From Undibacterium umbellatum (GTDB lineage: Bacteria > Pseudomonadota > Gammaproteobacteria > Burkholderiales > Burkholderiaceae_D): a DNA stretch of 64,000 nucleotides. Shown piece after piece: positions 8,561 through 17,976 of the stretch. Made by a program: the position numbers and the translations under genes. The notes under the pieces were generated by a model, which made no database searches, was not told the origin of the DNA, and was given only the letters and a program-made list of their open reading frames with translations. The first letter of the stretch is position 1, and the number at the start of each line of letters is the position of its first letter. The stretch is from the NCBI RefSeq assembly GCF_014284125.1, contig NZ_JACOFX010000013.1, positions 62,001 to 126,000 on the forward strand, written 5' to 3'.

Positions 8561-9664
8561 ATGCAAGCCAAAAGAATCAACGGCCTCGACACCCTGCGCG
8601 CCCTCGCCATCTTGCTGGTATTGATGTCGCACTACTGCGGCTTTGTCAGCAAACGTCAGACCTTTGGCTTCGCAGGCGACATAGGCTGGGCAGGCGTGGA
8701 CTTATTTTTTGTGCTGAGCGGCTATCTCATCGGCAACCAGATCATGTCTGCCGCTGCCTATGGTCAGGCGCTGTCACTGAAGAATTTTTTCGCCAGACGC
8801 CTGCTGCGCACCCTGCCCAATTACTATGTCGTGCTGGCCGCGTATTTTATTTTTCCGGTAGCACTAAGCGGGCGCAGCACATCATCGCTATGGCAATTCC
8901 TCACATTCACCCAAAACATAGGCCTGGAATATGGACAAACCTTCACCCACTCCTGGTCGCTGTGCATAGAAGAACAGTTTTACCTGATACTGCCTATAGT
9001 CAGCGTCATCCTGGTCAGACTTAAGAGCCCAATCTGGCTGGCATGGGGCCTACTCATCGCCGCAATAGGTGGCGGCATGGCATTTCGCGCAGTGGCATAT
9101 ATGCACGGTCACGATGCTTTTGATGCAGAGGTCTACTATTCCAGCTTTGGCCGCTTTGACGAACTACTCCCCGGCGTCGCCATCGCCATGCTCAAGAATT
9201 TTCATACGAGCTTATACGACAGACTCATGCGCCATGGACAGGCACTGCTGATCACCGGCCTGCTCGCCGCTGGCGGCACCCTGTATTGCATCAACAGCGA
9301 CGACTACAACGAGCTGATGATCGTCAACTCACTGGGATTCTCACTCATCGCCATCAGCTTCGCCATCCTCACCCTGGCTGCCCTCAGCCCCAACAGCTAC
9401 CTGCACCGCCTGCGTCTGCCGGGTGCCGCGCAACTGGCGCTGTGGTCGTATGCGGTCTATCTGGTGCATAAACCTGTGTTCATGCTGATAGGTGAGCAGT
9501 TAGCCAAGCGACACATCAATGCGAATGCGCCGCTGACTATTGTTCTGGTTACTGCAGCGGGGATATTTGGCGGGTGGTTGTTGTATAGACTGGTGGAGAC
9601 ACCGTTCATGCGGATAAGGGAGAAATGGTTTCCGGGCCCAAATCAGAGGGCCCAGATAAATTGA
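8561..9664 (+). CDS. Acyltransferase family 3 (OafA/YrhL type) membrane protein
   Basis: A 367-residue integral membrane enzyme with about ten hydrophobic helices. Family signatures are NGLDTLRALAILLVLMSHY near the start (catalytic His region), GWAGVDLFFVLSGYLIGNQI, LLRTLPNYYVVL, and SWSLCIEEQFYLILPI. These proteins transfer acetyl or other acyl groups to cell-surface sugars such as O-antigen, exopolysaccharide or peptidoglycan. The acceptor cannot be told because no polysaccharide genes are near. It follows the unknown exported protein with a short gap and converges on the gene at 9689. Confidence 0.9.
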   Translation: MQAKRINGLDTLRALAILLVLMSHYCGFVSKRQTFGFAGDIGWAGVDLFFVLSGYLIGNQIMSAAAYGQALSLKNFFARRLLRTLPNYYVVLAAYFIFPVALSGRSTSSLWQFLTFTQNIGLEYGQTFTHSWSLCIEEQFYLILPIVSVILVRLKSPIWLAWGLLIAAIGGGMAFRAVAYMHGHDAFDAEVYYSSFGRFDELLPGVAIAMLKNFHTSLYDRLMRHGQALLITGLLAAGGTLYCINSDDYNELMIVNSLGFSLIAISFAILTLAALSPNSYLHRLRLPGAAQLALWSYAVYLVHKPVFMLIGEQLAKRHINANAPLTIVLVTAAGIFGGWLLYRLVETPFMRIREKWFPGPNQRAQIN

Positions 9665-9688
9665 ATCATGTTGGTGGTGCTTGTAGAA

Positions 9689-10054
9689 CTAGCGCACCTG
9701 TATGCGTGACAGGGGAACAATCTCATTGTCATCACTTGTGTAGCCATCGTAGCCGATGAGATAGCTGGTGCCTTCTTTCTTTATCACACGGCCTGGATAC
9801 CAGTCGCCCTTCCACAATACCTTGATTTTGAGTCTTTCTGGCCCCACCCACTCATCATCATCAGCGGTATAACCAACATAAGTAATCTTGCACTTATCAG
9901 GGGCAGCCTCAGTAATCGTTGCCTTGTACCAATCACCTTTCCACAGCACCTGCGTCGCTCGCCCCACCGTGCATAGTTCTGCAAATGCCGAGGTTGAAAG
10001 ACTCAAGGCAAGTATTGCCAGTGAAGACCGGAATGCAGATTTTTTAAAATTCAT
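9689..10054 (-). CDS. Exported protein with two tandem Tudor-knot-like repeats
   Basis: 121 residues from ATG 10054, with GAGGAG six bases upstream; the GTG one codon earlier is a poorer start. A signal peptide (to about residue 25, STSAFAE) is followed by two copies of a domain of about 43 residues. Both begin VLWKGDWY (36-43 and 79-86) and contain a GYT-(A/S)DD-(D/N)E core. The spacing of aromatic residues resembles Tudor-knot/agenet/chromo-barrel domains, which is only a pattern match. Such domains in an exported bacterial protein are of unknown role. It converges on the acyltransferase gene with a 24-base gap. Confidence 0.8.
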   Translation of the reverse strand: MNFKKSAFRSSLAILALSLSTSAFAELCTVGRATQVLWKGDWYKATITEAAPDKCKITYVGYTADDDEWVGPERLKIKVLWKGDWYPGRVIKKEGTSYLIGYDGYTSDDNEIVPLSRIQVR

Positions 10055-10313
10055 CACAAGCTCCTCAAAGTGGGTAAGTAGGTAGGGACAACGACAGACT
10101 TATTAAAGCGATATCGCGCCAGTTATTTTAGGACCAGGAAAGCAGATATGCAAACAGAGAATCGCACAAATCAAAGCGCCAATGCCCATGCAAATAAAGC
10201 GATCGATAATCTTGCGACCAGCTATCGGCAAACATGACAGGCTAGACAGCTCTAAGAAACTGGCTTTCGCTCCACCTGAACCTGATAGCCATACGCCGTC
10301 AAAACAACAACTG

Positions 10314-10559
10314 CTAAACAGAGGTGGCTAAAATTGATTCAATACTATTGATGTCCAGATAAGCGTCTTGAAATGATTTTCCACTCGGATTAACAATCCG
10401 AATTTTTACAATTTTCGAAGTATCACTTATTTCCCTGACATAGCCGAAATGGGATGTTCCACTTTTCATGTGAATTGTTACCGCATTTTTTTTCTCGTCA
10501 GTCGAGGATTTAAAATTTAATGCCAGAACTTCATACATAGATTCCATTTCAGTCTCCAT
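10314..10559 (-). CDS. Small AT-rich protein of unknown function
   Basis: An 81-residue frame, or 77 from ATG 10547, which has GGAG eight bases upstream. The protein is soluble, with beta-strand-like segments (KNAVTIHMKSGTSHFGYVREI, KIVKIRIVNPSG) and a C-terminal SIESILATSV. No family is recognised, although the small all-beta look is reminiscent of Sm-like or Hfq-like folds. The gene is clearly more AT-rich than its neighbours and stands alone between non-coding stretches (10058-10313 and 10560-10787), in which nothing else was identified. Recent acquisition is possible. Confidence 0.55.
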   Translation of the reverse strand: METEMESMYEVLALNFKSSTDEKKNAVTIHMKSGTSHFGYVREISDTSKIVKIRIVNPSGKSFQDAYLDINSIESILATSV

Positions 10560-10787
10560 TTTAACTTCGGTTAAGATTCATTCGTCACATAGTGTAATGT
10601 TAATTCCATAAAAAACAATGAAATCGCAAAAGTCGATGTGGCAATCATTTTACTAACGGAAAAGATGTGAAACGTATAAACAGGAGAATTTAGGTCAAGC
10701 TAAAAGATTTCAAGAGAGCCAAGATCGAGCTAAGCCGTTGAACTCATTGGCTTAACATTCTGTTGTAGGTATTGAAAAATAAGTATG

Positions 10788-10880
10788 TGGTGCCCGAGGC
10801 CGGAATCGAACCGGCACGCCCGCTATTAACGAAGCGGCGGATTTTAAGTCCGATGTGTCTACCAGTTTCACCACTCGGGC
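10788..10880 (-). tRNA. tRNA-Leu (anticodon UAA)
   Basis: Read on the minus strand it begins GCCCGAGTGG and ends CTCGGGCACCA with an encoded CCA. The anticodon loop is ACTTAAAAT (UAA), and there is a long variable arm. It is last in the Gly-Cys-Leu cluster and corresponds to E. coli leuZ in position and sequence style. Confidence 0.97.
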
Positions 10881-10925
10881 CCACTACTACAACCTGCTTA
10901 GCGAAACGCTAAGTCGGGTTCTGGA

Positions 10926-10950
10926 AAAAAAGCGCTCTAAAGCGCTTTTT
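10926..10950 (-). terminator. Hairpin with U-run after tRNA-Cys
   Basis: AAAAAGCGCT-CTAA-AGCGCTTTTT, preceded on the plus strand by extra A residues, gives a stem plus U-run on the minus strand just past tRNA-Cys. A second small hairpin (CTTAGCG-AAA-CGCTAAG, 10897-10913) lies between it and tRNA-Leu and may be a processing site. Confidence 0.7.
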
Positions 10951-10955
10951 GTATT

Positions 10956-11029
10956 TGGAGGCGGGGGTCGGGATCGAACCGGCGTCTACGGCTTTGCAGG
11001 CCGCTGCATAACCACTTTGCTACCCCGCC
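10956..11029 (-). tRNA. tRNA-Cys (anticodon GCA)
   Basis: A 74-base gene starting GGCGGGGTAG on the minus strand, with anticodon loop CTGCAAA (GCA), discriminator U and encoded CCA. It sits between the tRNA-Gly copies and tRNA-Leu, like cysT in E. coli. Confidence 0.97.
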
Positions 11030-11106
11030 AGGGGTGCTATCTCGGCGTCTCGTCTTGCGTGATTTTATCACGTTTGATGATCGCTGAAATGCGGTGCAAC
11101 TTGAAC

Positions 11107-11131
11107 AAAAAAGGGAAGCCTTGCTTCCCTT
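11107..11131 (-). terminator. Rho-independent terminator of the tRNA-Gly run
   Basis: AAGGGAAGC-CTT-GCTTCCCTT, with a run of A before it on the plus strand, gives a stem followed by U residues on the minus strand just past the last tRNA-Gly. Confidence 0.75.
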
Positions 11132-11138
11132 CAGAATC

Positions 11139-11214
11139 TGGAGCGGGAGAAGAGTCTCGAACTCTCGACCTCAACCTTGGCAAGGTTGCGCTCTACCAAC
11201 TGAGCTACTCCCGC
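11139..11214 (-). tRNA. tRNA-Gly (GCC), third of three identical copies in transcription order
   Basis: A 76-base gene GCGGGAGTAGCTCAG...CTCCA with anticodon loop TTGCCAA (GCC) and encoded CCA. It appears identical to the copies at 11251 and 11378. Confidence 0.97.
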
Positions 11215-11250
11215 AGATGTGCTACTGATACTTCAGGTACTACGCCATTT

Positions 11251-11326
11251 TGGAGCGGGAGAAGAGTCTCGAACTCTCGACCTCAACCTTGGCAAGGTTG
11301 CGCTCTACCAACTGAGCTACTCCCGC
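11251..11326 (-). tRNA. tRNA-Gly (GCC), middle copy
   Basis: The same 76-base sequence as its two neighbours, with anticodon GCC and encoded CCA. The 36-base spacer to the copy on its left is unrelated to the 51-base spacer on its right, so the duplication unit was about the gene itself. Confidence 0.97.
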
Positions 11327-11377
11327 ATTTTTACAACTATATTACTTTACTGCTTTTCGCTGCCGTCCAAAAATTCT

Positions 11378-11453
11378 TGGAGCGGGAGAAGAGTCTCGAA
11401 CTCTCGACCTCAACCTTGGCAAGGTTGCGCTCTACCAACTGAGCTACTCCCGC
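11378..11453 (-). tRNA. tRNA-Gly (GCC), first copy after pgsA
   Basis: The same 76-base sequence with anticodon GCC and encoded CCA. It follows pgsA by about 70 bases on the same strand, matching the pgsA-glyW order of E. coli. Confidence 0.97.
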
Positions 11454-11522
11454 GTTGCGAAGACCAGAATTATATATCATCCAGCCTCTGTGTCAACTAC
11501 CCAATCAAAGATCATTCCACGA

Positions 11523-12107
11523 TTACTTCATTTTATCGGTGGTTTCCTTGATTAAGGGCCATGCCTTGCGCAGGTAATAGAACATGGACCAGACTGTCAG
11601 GATGGCTGCAATCAAGAGCAACCAGGAGCCCAGCATCTTGGTGTCTATCATGCCGAACAGTATGTCATAGTAAAGCAGCATGGGGATAGCAGTCATCTGT
11701 GCTGCTGTCTTGATCTTGCCCAGGGAGCTGACAGCCACCGATTTTGAGGCGCCTATCTGTGCCATCCATTCACGCAGAGCAGAGATGGTGATTTCGCGAC
11801 CGATGATGACGAAGGCGATCACGGCGTTGACGCGGTCAAGTTGCACCAGCACCAGTAAGGCACCTGCGACCATGAGTTTGTCTGCTACGGGGTCGAGGAA
11901 GGCGCCGAATGAGGATGTCTGGTCCCATCTGCGTGCCAGGAAACCATCAAACCAGTCGGTGATTGCTGCGACGATAAAAATCGCGGTGGATGCCAAACCT
12001 TTTTCAAAGGGGCTTAACCAGAGATCGGGCAAGTAAAAAACACCTACGACCAGCGGTATCAGCGCGACACGTAGCCAGGTCAGCAGGATAGGGAAATTGA
12101 AAGGCAT
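11523..12107 (-). CDS. pgsA: CDP-diacylglycerol-glycerol-3-phosphate 3-phosphatidyltransferase
   Basis: PgsA makes phosphatidylglycerophosphate, the committed step to phosphatidylglycerol and cardiolipin, in the inner membrane. The CDP-alcohol phosphotransferase motif is complete: DWFDGFLARRWDQTSSFG followed by AFLDPVADK (D-x2-DG-x2-AR-x8-G-x3-D-x3-D). Several hydrophobic helices are present, and 194 residues from ATG 12107 is the usual length. An in-frame ATG ten codons upstream (12137) is less likely because MPFNFPILLTWLR is the classic family start. It follows uvrC and precedes the tRNA cluster. Confidence 0.95.
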   Translation of the reverse strand: MPFNFPILLTWLRVALIPLVVGVFYLPDLWLSPFEKGLASTAIFIVAAITDWFDGFLARRWDQTSSFGAFLDPVADKLMVAGALLVLVQLDRVNAVIAFVIIGREITISALREWMAQIGASKSVAVSSLGKIKTAAQMTAIPMLLYYDILFGMIDTKMLGSWLLLIAAILTVWSMFYYLRKAWPLIKETTDKMK

Positions 12108-12183
12108 GTTGTTGTGGTTTTTATTCGGTTTATGCATCAGGCTCGCTGGCTACAATGCCAGCGCCTGACGCAATTATATTTCC

Positions 12184-14064
12184 CTATCGCAGCCGCTTGT
12201 AAATTTCTTCTGCCAATTGACGAGAAATGCCTTCTACGCTGGCCAAATCAGCGACACTGGCATCGCTGACGCCTTTTAAACCACCAAAACGCACCAGCAG
12301 GCGCTGGCGGCGTTTGGGGCCTATGCCTTCTATTTCTTCCAGTTGCGAGGCCTGTCTGGCCTTGTCGCGCTTGGCACGCATGCCTGTGATGGCAAAACGG
12401 TGCGCTTCATCGCGGATGTGGGCGATCAGCATGAGGGCGGCAGATTCCTTACCCAACTCCTTTGCTGCGCGGCCATCGACAAACACCAGGGTTTCGAGCC
12501 CGACCTTGCGACCCTCGCCTTTGGCGACGCCGACGATGAGGCTAATATCGAGACCAAGCTCGACAAAAACTTGCCGTGCAATTTCAACTTGGCCCTTGCC
12601 ACCGTCGATCAGGACGATGTCTGGCATGCGGCGCGCATTGGCCTCTTCACCGCCTGCATCACCACTGGCGACTTTCTCATAGCGGCGGAACAGCACCTGG
12701 CGCATGGCGGCATAATCATCCCCCCCGGTTATATCCTTGATATTGAAGCGGCGGTATTCACTGTTTTGCATGGCGTGATGATGAAACACCACGCAGGATG
12801 CCTGAGTGGCTTCGCCCTGGGTGTGGCTGATGTCAAAACATTCGACGCGCAATTCTTGGAGGTTTTCTATATCCAGTTCCAACACGCTTGCCAAGGCGCG
12901 GGTGCGTGCCTGTTGCGAGCCTTGCTCTGACAACATGCGGGCCAGTGCCAGCCTCGCGCCCTTGACAGCCATATCCAGCCAGGCGCGGCGCTGTTCCTGC
13001 GGCTGGAAGGACAAATGGATGCGGTGGCCACATTGCTCGGCCAGAGCCAGCATGAGATCAGGTGCATCGAGTTCCACATTCATGACCAGTGTGGAAGGGA
13101 TGAACTGGTCAACATAGTGCTGCGCCAAAAAGGCGGAGATAACTTCTACTTCGATTTCATTTTCTGCGACGCTGAGGGCATCATCGACATGGGTAGGAAA
13201 GTAAGCCCGGTCACCCAGATGCCGCCCACCCCTGACCATGGCCAGGTTGACGCAGGCACGACCGCCCTCCACTACCACCGCGAGGATGTCGATATCGACA
13301 TCGCCTGCGGTTTCCATGCTTTGCTGATGCAAGACTTTGGACAGGGCCTGCATTTGATTGCGCACGGCTGCTGCCTGTTCGAATTTCAGTTCCATAGAAA
13401 AATCCAGCATCTTTTTTTCCAAGGTCTGCATGACTTCAAGCTGGCGGCCACGTAAAAAGTCAGCGGCATTATTAACATCTTGCTGGTAGTCTTCATGCGC
13501 AATGATATTGACGCAAGGCGCGCTGCAGCGGCTGATCTGGTGCAGCAGGCATGGGCGGGTACGGTTGGCAAATACGCTGTCTTCGCAACTGCGCAGCAAA
13601 AAGACTTTCTGCAAGATCTGCATCGATTCCTTGACTGCCCAGCCTGATGGAAATGGCCCGAAGTACTGATGCTTTTTATCGATCGCACCACGGTAATACA
13701 TCATGCGTGGTGTTTTTTCTGTGGTGATTTTCAGGTAAGGATAAGACTTGTCATCACGAAACAGGATGTTATAGCGTGGCTTTAAGGCCTTGATGAGGTT
13801 GTTTTCGAGGATCAGGGCCTCAGCCTCACTGCGTGTGACAGTGGTTTCAAGCCTGGCGATTTTCTCTACCATCATCGCGATGCGCGGACTGGACAGGTTT
13901 TTGAGAAAATAACTGGAGACACGCTTTTTCAAATCACGCGCCTTGCCCACATATAGCACCTGGTCATTGCCATCAAAATAGCGGTACACACCCGGCAGGT
14001 TGGGTAATTTTGCAACCAGATCGAGCACTTGCTGGCGTGCTTCTGAGATATTTGGTTCGTTCAT
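12184..14064 (-). CDS. uvrC: Excinuclease ABC subunit C
   Basis: UvrC makes the two incisions of nucleotide excision repair after UvrAB loading, in the cytoplasm. Its 626 residues show the GIY-YIG nuclease at the N-terminus (PGVYRYFDG...[14 protein letters not shown]), a Cys-rich stretch ([13 protein letters not shown]), a UVR motif (about 200-235), and an RNase H-like nuclease with [12 protein letters not shown] and [12 protein letters not shown]-terminal helix-hairpin-helix pair ([20 protein letters not shown]) ends it. Length and order are standard. ATG 14064 is the only sensible start. acpS ends 33 bases upstream and pgsA follows. Confidence 0.97.
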   Translation of the reverse strand: MNEPNISEARQQVLDLVAKLPNLPGVYRYFDGNDQVLYVGKARDLKKRVSSYFLKNLSSPRIAMMVEKIARLETTVTRSEAEALILENNLIKALKPRYNILFRDDKSYPYLKITTEKTPRMMYYRGAIDKKHQYFGPFPSGWAVKESMQILQKVFLLRSCEDSVFANRTRPCLLHQISRCSAPCVNIIAHEDYQQDVNNAADFLRGRQLEVMQTLEKKMLDFSMELKFEQAAAVRNQMQALSKVLHQQSMETAGDVDIDILAVVVEGGRACVNLAMVRGGRHLGDRAYFPTHVDDALSVAENEIEVEVISAFLAQHYVDQFIPSTLVMNVELDAPDLMLALAEQCGHRIHLSFQPQEQRRAWLDMAVKGARLALARMLSEQGSQQARTRALASVLELDIENLQELRVECFDISHTQGEATQASCVVFHHHAMQNSEYRRFNIKDITGGDDYAAMRQVLFRRYEKVASGDAGGEEANARRMPDIVLIDGGKGQVEIARQVFVELGLDISLIVGVAKGEGRKVGLETLVFVDGRAAKELGKESAALMLIAHIRDEAHRFAITGMRAKRDKARQASQLEEIEGIGPKRRQRLLVRFGGLKGVSDASVADLASVEGISRQLAEEIYKRLR

Positions 14065-14097
14065 GATGCAATCAATCTGCAGCGCTTGTGGAAGTCA

Positions 14098-14499
14098 CTA
14101 CTTTAGCAGGGATTGCTCAATGATCACAAAAGCGATGGCGTAATCAGTTTCATCGCTGACTGAGATACGTGCGTGTAAACTGCGCTCTTGCATCCATTGC
14201 AGCATATTGCCATTCGCTTGCACCACAGGCTGCCCCTGATCGTTATTCAGTGTTTGCACAGCATGCCAGTTCATGGGGTCACGCATACCCATTCCCACAG
14301 CTTTCGAAAAAGCTTCTTTTGCGGCAAAGCGGGTGGCCAAATAACGCAGACCGCGCGCTTCGACCAGAGCTTTGCGTTGACGGAAGATGGCTAATTCTTC
14401 TGGCCCCAGAGTTTTTTCAGCAAAGCGTTCACCGTTACGCGCCAGGGCTTCTTGCATGCGCGAGATTTGTACGATGTCGGTGCCTATGCCGTAGATCAT
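14098..14499 (-). CDS. acpS: Holo-[acyl-carrier-protein] synthase
   Basis: AcpS moves the 4'-phosphopantetheine group from CoA to apo-ACP for fatty acid synthesis. The signature IYGIGTDIVQISRMQEAL at the start includes the Mg-binding Asp. RYLATRFAAKEAFSKAVG provides the second acidic ligand and Lys, and a C-terminal SVSDETDYAIAFVI strand follows. 133 residues is typical. It lies one base after the pdxJ stop in the lepA-to-acpS run, the same pdxJ-acpS order as in many proteobacteria. Confidence 0.96.
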   Translation of the reverse strand: MIYGIGTDIVQISRMQEALARNGERFAEKTLGPEELAIFRQRKALVEARGLRYLATRFAAKEAFSKAVGMGMRDPMNWHAVQTLNNDQGQPVVQANGNMLQWMQERSLHARISVSDETDYAIAFVIIEQSLLK

Positions 14500-14500
14500 G

Positions 14501-15271
14501 TCAGGCTGCTCTGTGCAAAGTCGTCAGGCGGGCTTTGACCATCAAGGCTTTCATATCGCTAATAGCTTTTGCCCAGCCTACAAACAGGGCCTGGGCGACG
14601 ATGGCATGGCCTATATTCAATTCTGAAATTTCCGGGATGGCAGCAATGGCGGCGGTATTAGTCAAATGCAAGCCATGACCGGCATTTACTTTCAAACCAT
14701 GGCGTATGCCAGCGATAGCAGCTTGTGATATGCGCGCCAGTTCCAGCGTCTGCGACACAGGATCAAGCGCACCAGCATAGCGGCCAGTGTGGATTTCTAT
14801 GACGCTTGCACCAACTTCCGAACTGGCTTGTATCTGCTGTTCATCTGCATCGATGAATAATGACACACGTATGCCAGCCGCCTGCAATTGTCTGACTGCG
14901 GCCTGCACTTTGGCAAAGTCACGGGCGACATCAAGGCCGCCTTCTGTCGTGACTTCTTCACGGCGCTCCGGCACCAGGCAAACATCTTGCGGCAGGAAGC
15001 GGCAAGCCAGATCAAGCATTTCATTATTGACTGCGGTTTCCAGGTTCATGCGTGTCAATAGGCGTGGGCGCAATTGCTCTACATCTGCATCACGAATATG
15101 GCGACGATCTTCACGCAGATGCAGGGTAATGCAATCTGCACCCGCCTCTTCTGCCAGCAAGGCGGCTTGCAAAGGGTCTGGATAGGTCGTGCCGCGCGCA
15201 TTGCGCAGGGTGGCGACGTGGTCAATATTCACGCCCAGTTCTATCAACTGGCTTTGTTGATGGATATTCAT
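14501..15271 (-). CDS. pdxJ: Pyridoxine 5'-phosphate synthase
   Basis: PdxJ condenses 3-amino-2-oxopropyl phosphate with 1-deoxyxylulose 5-phosphate to make pyridoxine phosphate (vitamin B6). Family motifs are [56 protein letters not shown] and [11 protein letters not shown] near the end. 256 residues fits the family. The start codon overlaps the recO stop by four bases (ATGA), showing tight coupling inside the operon. Confidence 0.97.
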   Translation of the reverse strand: MNIHQQSQLIELGVNIDHVATLRNARGTTYPDPLQAALLAEEAGADCITLHLREDRRHIRDADVEQLRPRLLTRMNLETAVNNEMLDLACRFLPQDVCLVPERREEVTTEGGLDVARDFAKVQAAVRQLQAAGIRVSLFIDADEQQIQASSEVGASVIEIHTGRYAGALDPVSQTLELARISQAAIAGIRHGLKVNAGHGLHLTNTAAIAAIPEISELNIGHAIVAQALFVGWAKAISDMKALMVKARLTTLHRAA

Positions 15272-16128
15272 AGATTTTGCAAATCGATCAGTATTTGCCG
15301 GGTATTTAACGCTGAGCCATGCAAATGATGGGCAAGCAAAAAGCGCATCAGTAGCTTGCTTTGCAGTTGCGTACTTTGCTCAGTATAGTCGCCGCGTTGC
15401 ATGGCCAGCAAAGTCTTGCCGCTGACTCTGGGCACGCTATCGGCTGGCATGGCTGGCCTGGGGCCGCGCTCCGGGTCCAGCACATAGAATTGCTCTGTCT
15501 GCACGCGTTCGCGCTGTTGCGTGCAGCGGGTCAGGTCACCCAGCAGGCCGGATTCGCGCAGTAGTGCGAACTCAAAGCGACGCAGGACGATGGTGGCTGG
15601 CTCATCATGGGCAAGCTGGTTCAACGTGGAGACATACAGGTCAAACAAATCCGGGTGCGCTTCATCGCGCATGAGGAACTTGACCAGCAATTCATTGAGG
15701 TAAAAGCCACACAGCAAGGCAGATTTTTCTAGCGGCAGCATGCCGCCTACCCAATCTGCTGTCGTTAGCGTTCGGATTTCACCTTTGCCTGTCCACCCCA
15801 ATTGCAATGGCTGGAAAGTTTGCAAGACACTGCGCAATTGCGAATGCGGGCGCTTTGCACCCTTGGCCACCAGGGCGATGCGACCATGGTCACGCGTTAG
15901 CACATCGATGATGAGACTGGTTTCTTTATAGGGCCAGGAATGCAGGACAAAGCCTGGCTGCTCCAGTATGCGCAAGTCTTTGGCAGGGGATTTGCTGGCA
16001 ACACGTGGCGCGGCTTTGGGTGCCCGTGTGCGGACTGCAGTTTTCTTGGCAGCAGCTGGTGCTGCCGGTACAGCAGCCGCATCTTCAACGGCGCTGTCTT
16101 CCTGCACGGCGACTGCCTGCTCATCCAT
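15268..16128 (-). CDS. recO: DNA repair protein RecO with Ala-rich N-terminal extension
   Basis: RecO loads RecA onto SSB-coated DNA with RecR in recombinational repair. The OB-fold begins near residue 52 ([31 protein letters not shown]), followed by helices and a C-terminal region with [17 protein letters not shown]. The 286 residues include an extra N-terminal stretch of about 48 residues rich in Ala, Val and Lys/Arg ([21 protein letters not shown]). That tail is low complexity and likely disordered, so the true start could be internal, but ATG 16128 is well spaced from era (8 bases). The four zinc cysteines of some RecO proteins are not seen. Confidence 0.93.
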   Translation of the reverse strand: MDEQAVAVQEDSAVEDAAAVPAAPAAAKKTAVRTRAPKAAPRVASKSPAKDLRILEQPGFVLHSWPYKETSLIIDVLTRDHGRIALVAKGAKRPHSQLRSVLQTFQPLQLGWTGKGEIRTLTTADWVGGMLPLEKSALLCGFYLNELLVKFLMRDEAHPDLFDLYVSTLNQLAHDEPATIVLRRFEFALLRESGLLGDLTRCTQQRERVQTEQFYVLDPERGPRPAMPADSVPRVSGKTLLAMQRGDYTEQSTQLQSKLLMRFLLAHHLHGSALNTRQILIDLQNL

Positions 16129-16136
16129 GGATGGTT

Positions 16137-17039
16137 TTACTCGTAACCGTAAGCACGCAAACCGGCTTCATTGTCTGCCCAGCCAGATTTAACCTTGATC
16201 CAGATTTCCAGATACACAGGGCCACCAAACAGCTTTTCCATATCTTGGCGTGACTGGGTCGAGATGTCTTTCAAGCGAGCGCCCTTGTTGCCGATGACCA
16301 TGGATTTGTGGCCATCCCGATCCACCAGGATGGCGACGAACACACGGCGCAAATTGCCTTCCTGCTCAAATTTTTCTATCAGCACGGTACTGGTGTAAGG
16401 CAGTTCGTCACCAACGAAGCGGAACAATTTTTCACGCACGATTTCTGCTGCCAGGAATTTCTCGCTACGGTCTGTGATGTCGTCTTCACCAAACATGGGC
16501 GGGTTCAGCGGCAGGTATTTGCGGATTTCACTTTCCAGGTTTTCAAGCTGGAAGCGCAAGGTTGCCGATACTGGCACGATCGCAGCGAAAGGATGGAGTA
16601 TTGCCACTTTCTGAGCAAATGGCATCATCACAGCTTTGTCTTTAACGCGGTCTGATTTATTGATGACGAGGATACAAGGTACGTCCTTAGGCAGCAAATT
16701 AATCACTTGCTGATCAGCCGGACCAAAGGTACCTGCTTCTATGATGTACAAAATCACGTCTGCCGCTGTCAGCGTCGTGGTGACAGTACGGTTCAGCGTG
16801 CGGTTCAGTGCATTTGAATGGCGGGTTTGAAAACCCGGCGTATCGATATACACGAACTGGGTATTGTCTTTGGTTTGTATGCCAGTAATACGATGGCGGG
16901 TAGTTTGTGCCTTACGTGAGGTAATGCTGACCTTGGCGCCTATCAGGGCGTTCATCAGGGTCGATTTGCCAACGTTAGGTCGCCCGACGATGGCGATGTA
17001 ACCACAGCGGAAATCAGGATTGTCTATTAATTCAGTCAT
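16137..17039 (-). CDS. era: GTPase Era
   Basis: Era is a GTP-binding protein needed for 16S rRNA maturation and 30S assembly. G1 is [11 protein letters not shown]2 lies in [12 protein letters not shown]3 is DTPG, G4 is NKSD, and the C-terminal KH domain has [13 protein letters not shown]. 300 residues is typical. ATG 17039 is chosen over the open frame above because [20 protein letters not shown] is the family start and the rnc stop lies only 7 bases upstream. The rnc-era-recO order is widely conserved. Confidence 0.97.
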   Translation of the reverse strand: MTELIDNPDFRCGYIAIVGRPNVGKSTLMNALIGAKVSITSRKAQTTRHRITGIQTKDNTQFVYIDTPGFQTRHSNALNRTLNRTVTTTLTAADVILYIIEAGTFGPADQQVINLLPKDVPCILVINKSDRVKDKAVMMPFAQKVAILHPFAAIVPVSATLRFQLENLESEIRKYLPLNPPMFGEDDITDRSEKFLAAEIVREKLFRFVGDELPYTSTVLIEKFEQEGNLRRVFVAILVDRDGHKSMVIGNKGARLKDISTQSRQDMEKLFGGPVYLEIWIKVKSGWADNEAGLRAYGYE

Positions 17040-17046
17040 GCGGTCG

Positions 17047-17967
17047 TCAGGCAGTCTTAGGGTGAGTCTCAGGGTGAATATCATGGTTCAGCAGTTCGTC
17101 TGCTGCAGCCGTGCCGGTAATTCCTTGTACCACTTTTGGCTTGTCAGCCTTGGGTATATCTACATCCAGCAAACTTTTTTGCTTGGCTGATTGCGGTTTG
17201 GCTTCTGACACTGCTTCGCCTTGTACTGTCGCAATGCCAGCCAGCTTTAATTGTGAAGCGCGTGGCTTGGCTTTCTTGGCTGCAGGCGAACGTACCAGCA
17301 TGGCCAGGGCAGTTTCCAGCGCAAGCTTGGCTGCAGCCTGCTCGCCGGCACGGCGGCTACCACCTGTACCAAAAACTTGTATTTCTAATTTTGGCACCAG
17401 GCATTCAATTTCAAACTCCTGATTATGTGCCGCACCATGGGTTGCCACCACATTATATTGTGGCAAGGCAATTTTTTTACTTTGCAAAAACTCTTGCAGC
17501 AATGTCTTGGCATCCTTGCCCAAGGTAGTTGGATCAACACTTGCCAACACCGGCGCATACAGGGAACGGATGACTTCACGCGCGGCATCAAAGCCGGCAT
17601 CAAGGAAAATCGCGCCGAACAAGGCTTCCAGCGTGTCTGCCAAAATCGACGGGCGTCGGAATCCGCCGGATTTCAGCTCCCCCTCTCCCAGGCGCAAGAA
17701 CTGCGACAATTCAATTCTCTGTGCAATTTCATATAACGACTGTTGTTTGACCAGGTTGGCACGTACGCGCGACAAATCACCTTCATCAATATTGGCAAAA
17801 CTATCGAACAACAGGGATGCGACGACACAATTCAGAACTGAGTCGCCAAGAAATTCCAGACGTTCATTATGCAAAACACTATGACTACGATGTGTCAAAG
17901 CCTGCTGCAACAAAGCGGGGTTGCTAAACTGGTGCCCCAGCCTTTTCTGCAATAGTTGTTGATTCAT
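17047..17967 (-). CDS. rnc: Ribonuclease III with C-terminal extension
   Basis: RNase III cleaves double-stranded RNA in rRNA processing and mRNA turnover. The catalytic signature [13 protein letters not shown] is at about residues 34-46, with a second acidic cluster in [19 protein letters not shown] dsRNA-binding domain follows ([12 protein letters not shown] to [17 protein letters not shown]). At 306 residues it is about 70 longer than E. coli Rnc. The extra tail is basic then mixed ([18 protein letters not shown]), low complexity and probably disordered. It sits between the DUF4845 gene and era. Confidence 0.96.
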   Translation of the reverse strand: MNQQLLQKRLGHQFSNPALLQQALTHRSHSVLHNERLEFLGDSVLNCVVASLLFDSFANIDEGDLSRVRANLVKQQSLYEIAQRIELSQFLRLGEGELKSGGFRRPSILADTLEALFGAIFLDAGFDAAREVIRSLYAPVLASVDPTTLGKDAKTLLQEFLQSKKIALPQYNVVATHGAAHNQEFEIECLVPKLEIQVFGTGGSRRAGEQAAAKLALETALAMLVRSPAAKKAKPRASQLKLAGIATVQGEAVSEAKPQSAKQKSLLDVDIPKADKPKVVQGITGTAAADELLNHDIHPETHPKTA

Positions 17968-17976
17968 ACGCGTAAC

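Noticed and set aside
10148-10237. 29-codon plus-strand frame in the gap before the small AT-rich gene
   Set aside because: No ribosome site of note and Asn/Ala/Thr-rich random-looking content; too little to support a gene.
11139-11453. Three identical 76-base units considered as a repeat array or CRISPR
   Set aside because: Each unit folds as tRNA-Gly with anticodon GCC and encoded CCA; the spacers are not CRISPR-like.
10855-11551. Plus-strand frames with repeated SGRRVSNSRPQPWQGCALPTELL peptides
   Set aside because: These are translations of the tandem tRNA genes, a known annotation artefact; shortened repeats are tRNA-Gly copies. The full peptide is not a real protein.
12343-12930. 195-codon plus-strand frame antisense to uvrC
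   Set aside because: The uvrC frame carries clear nuclease and helix-hairpin-helix motifs; the opposite frame has none.
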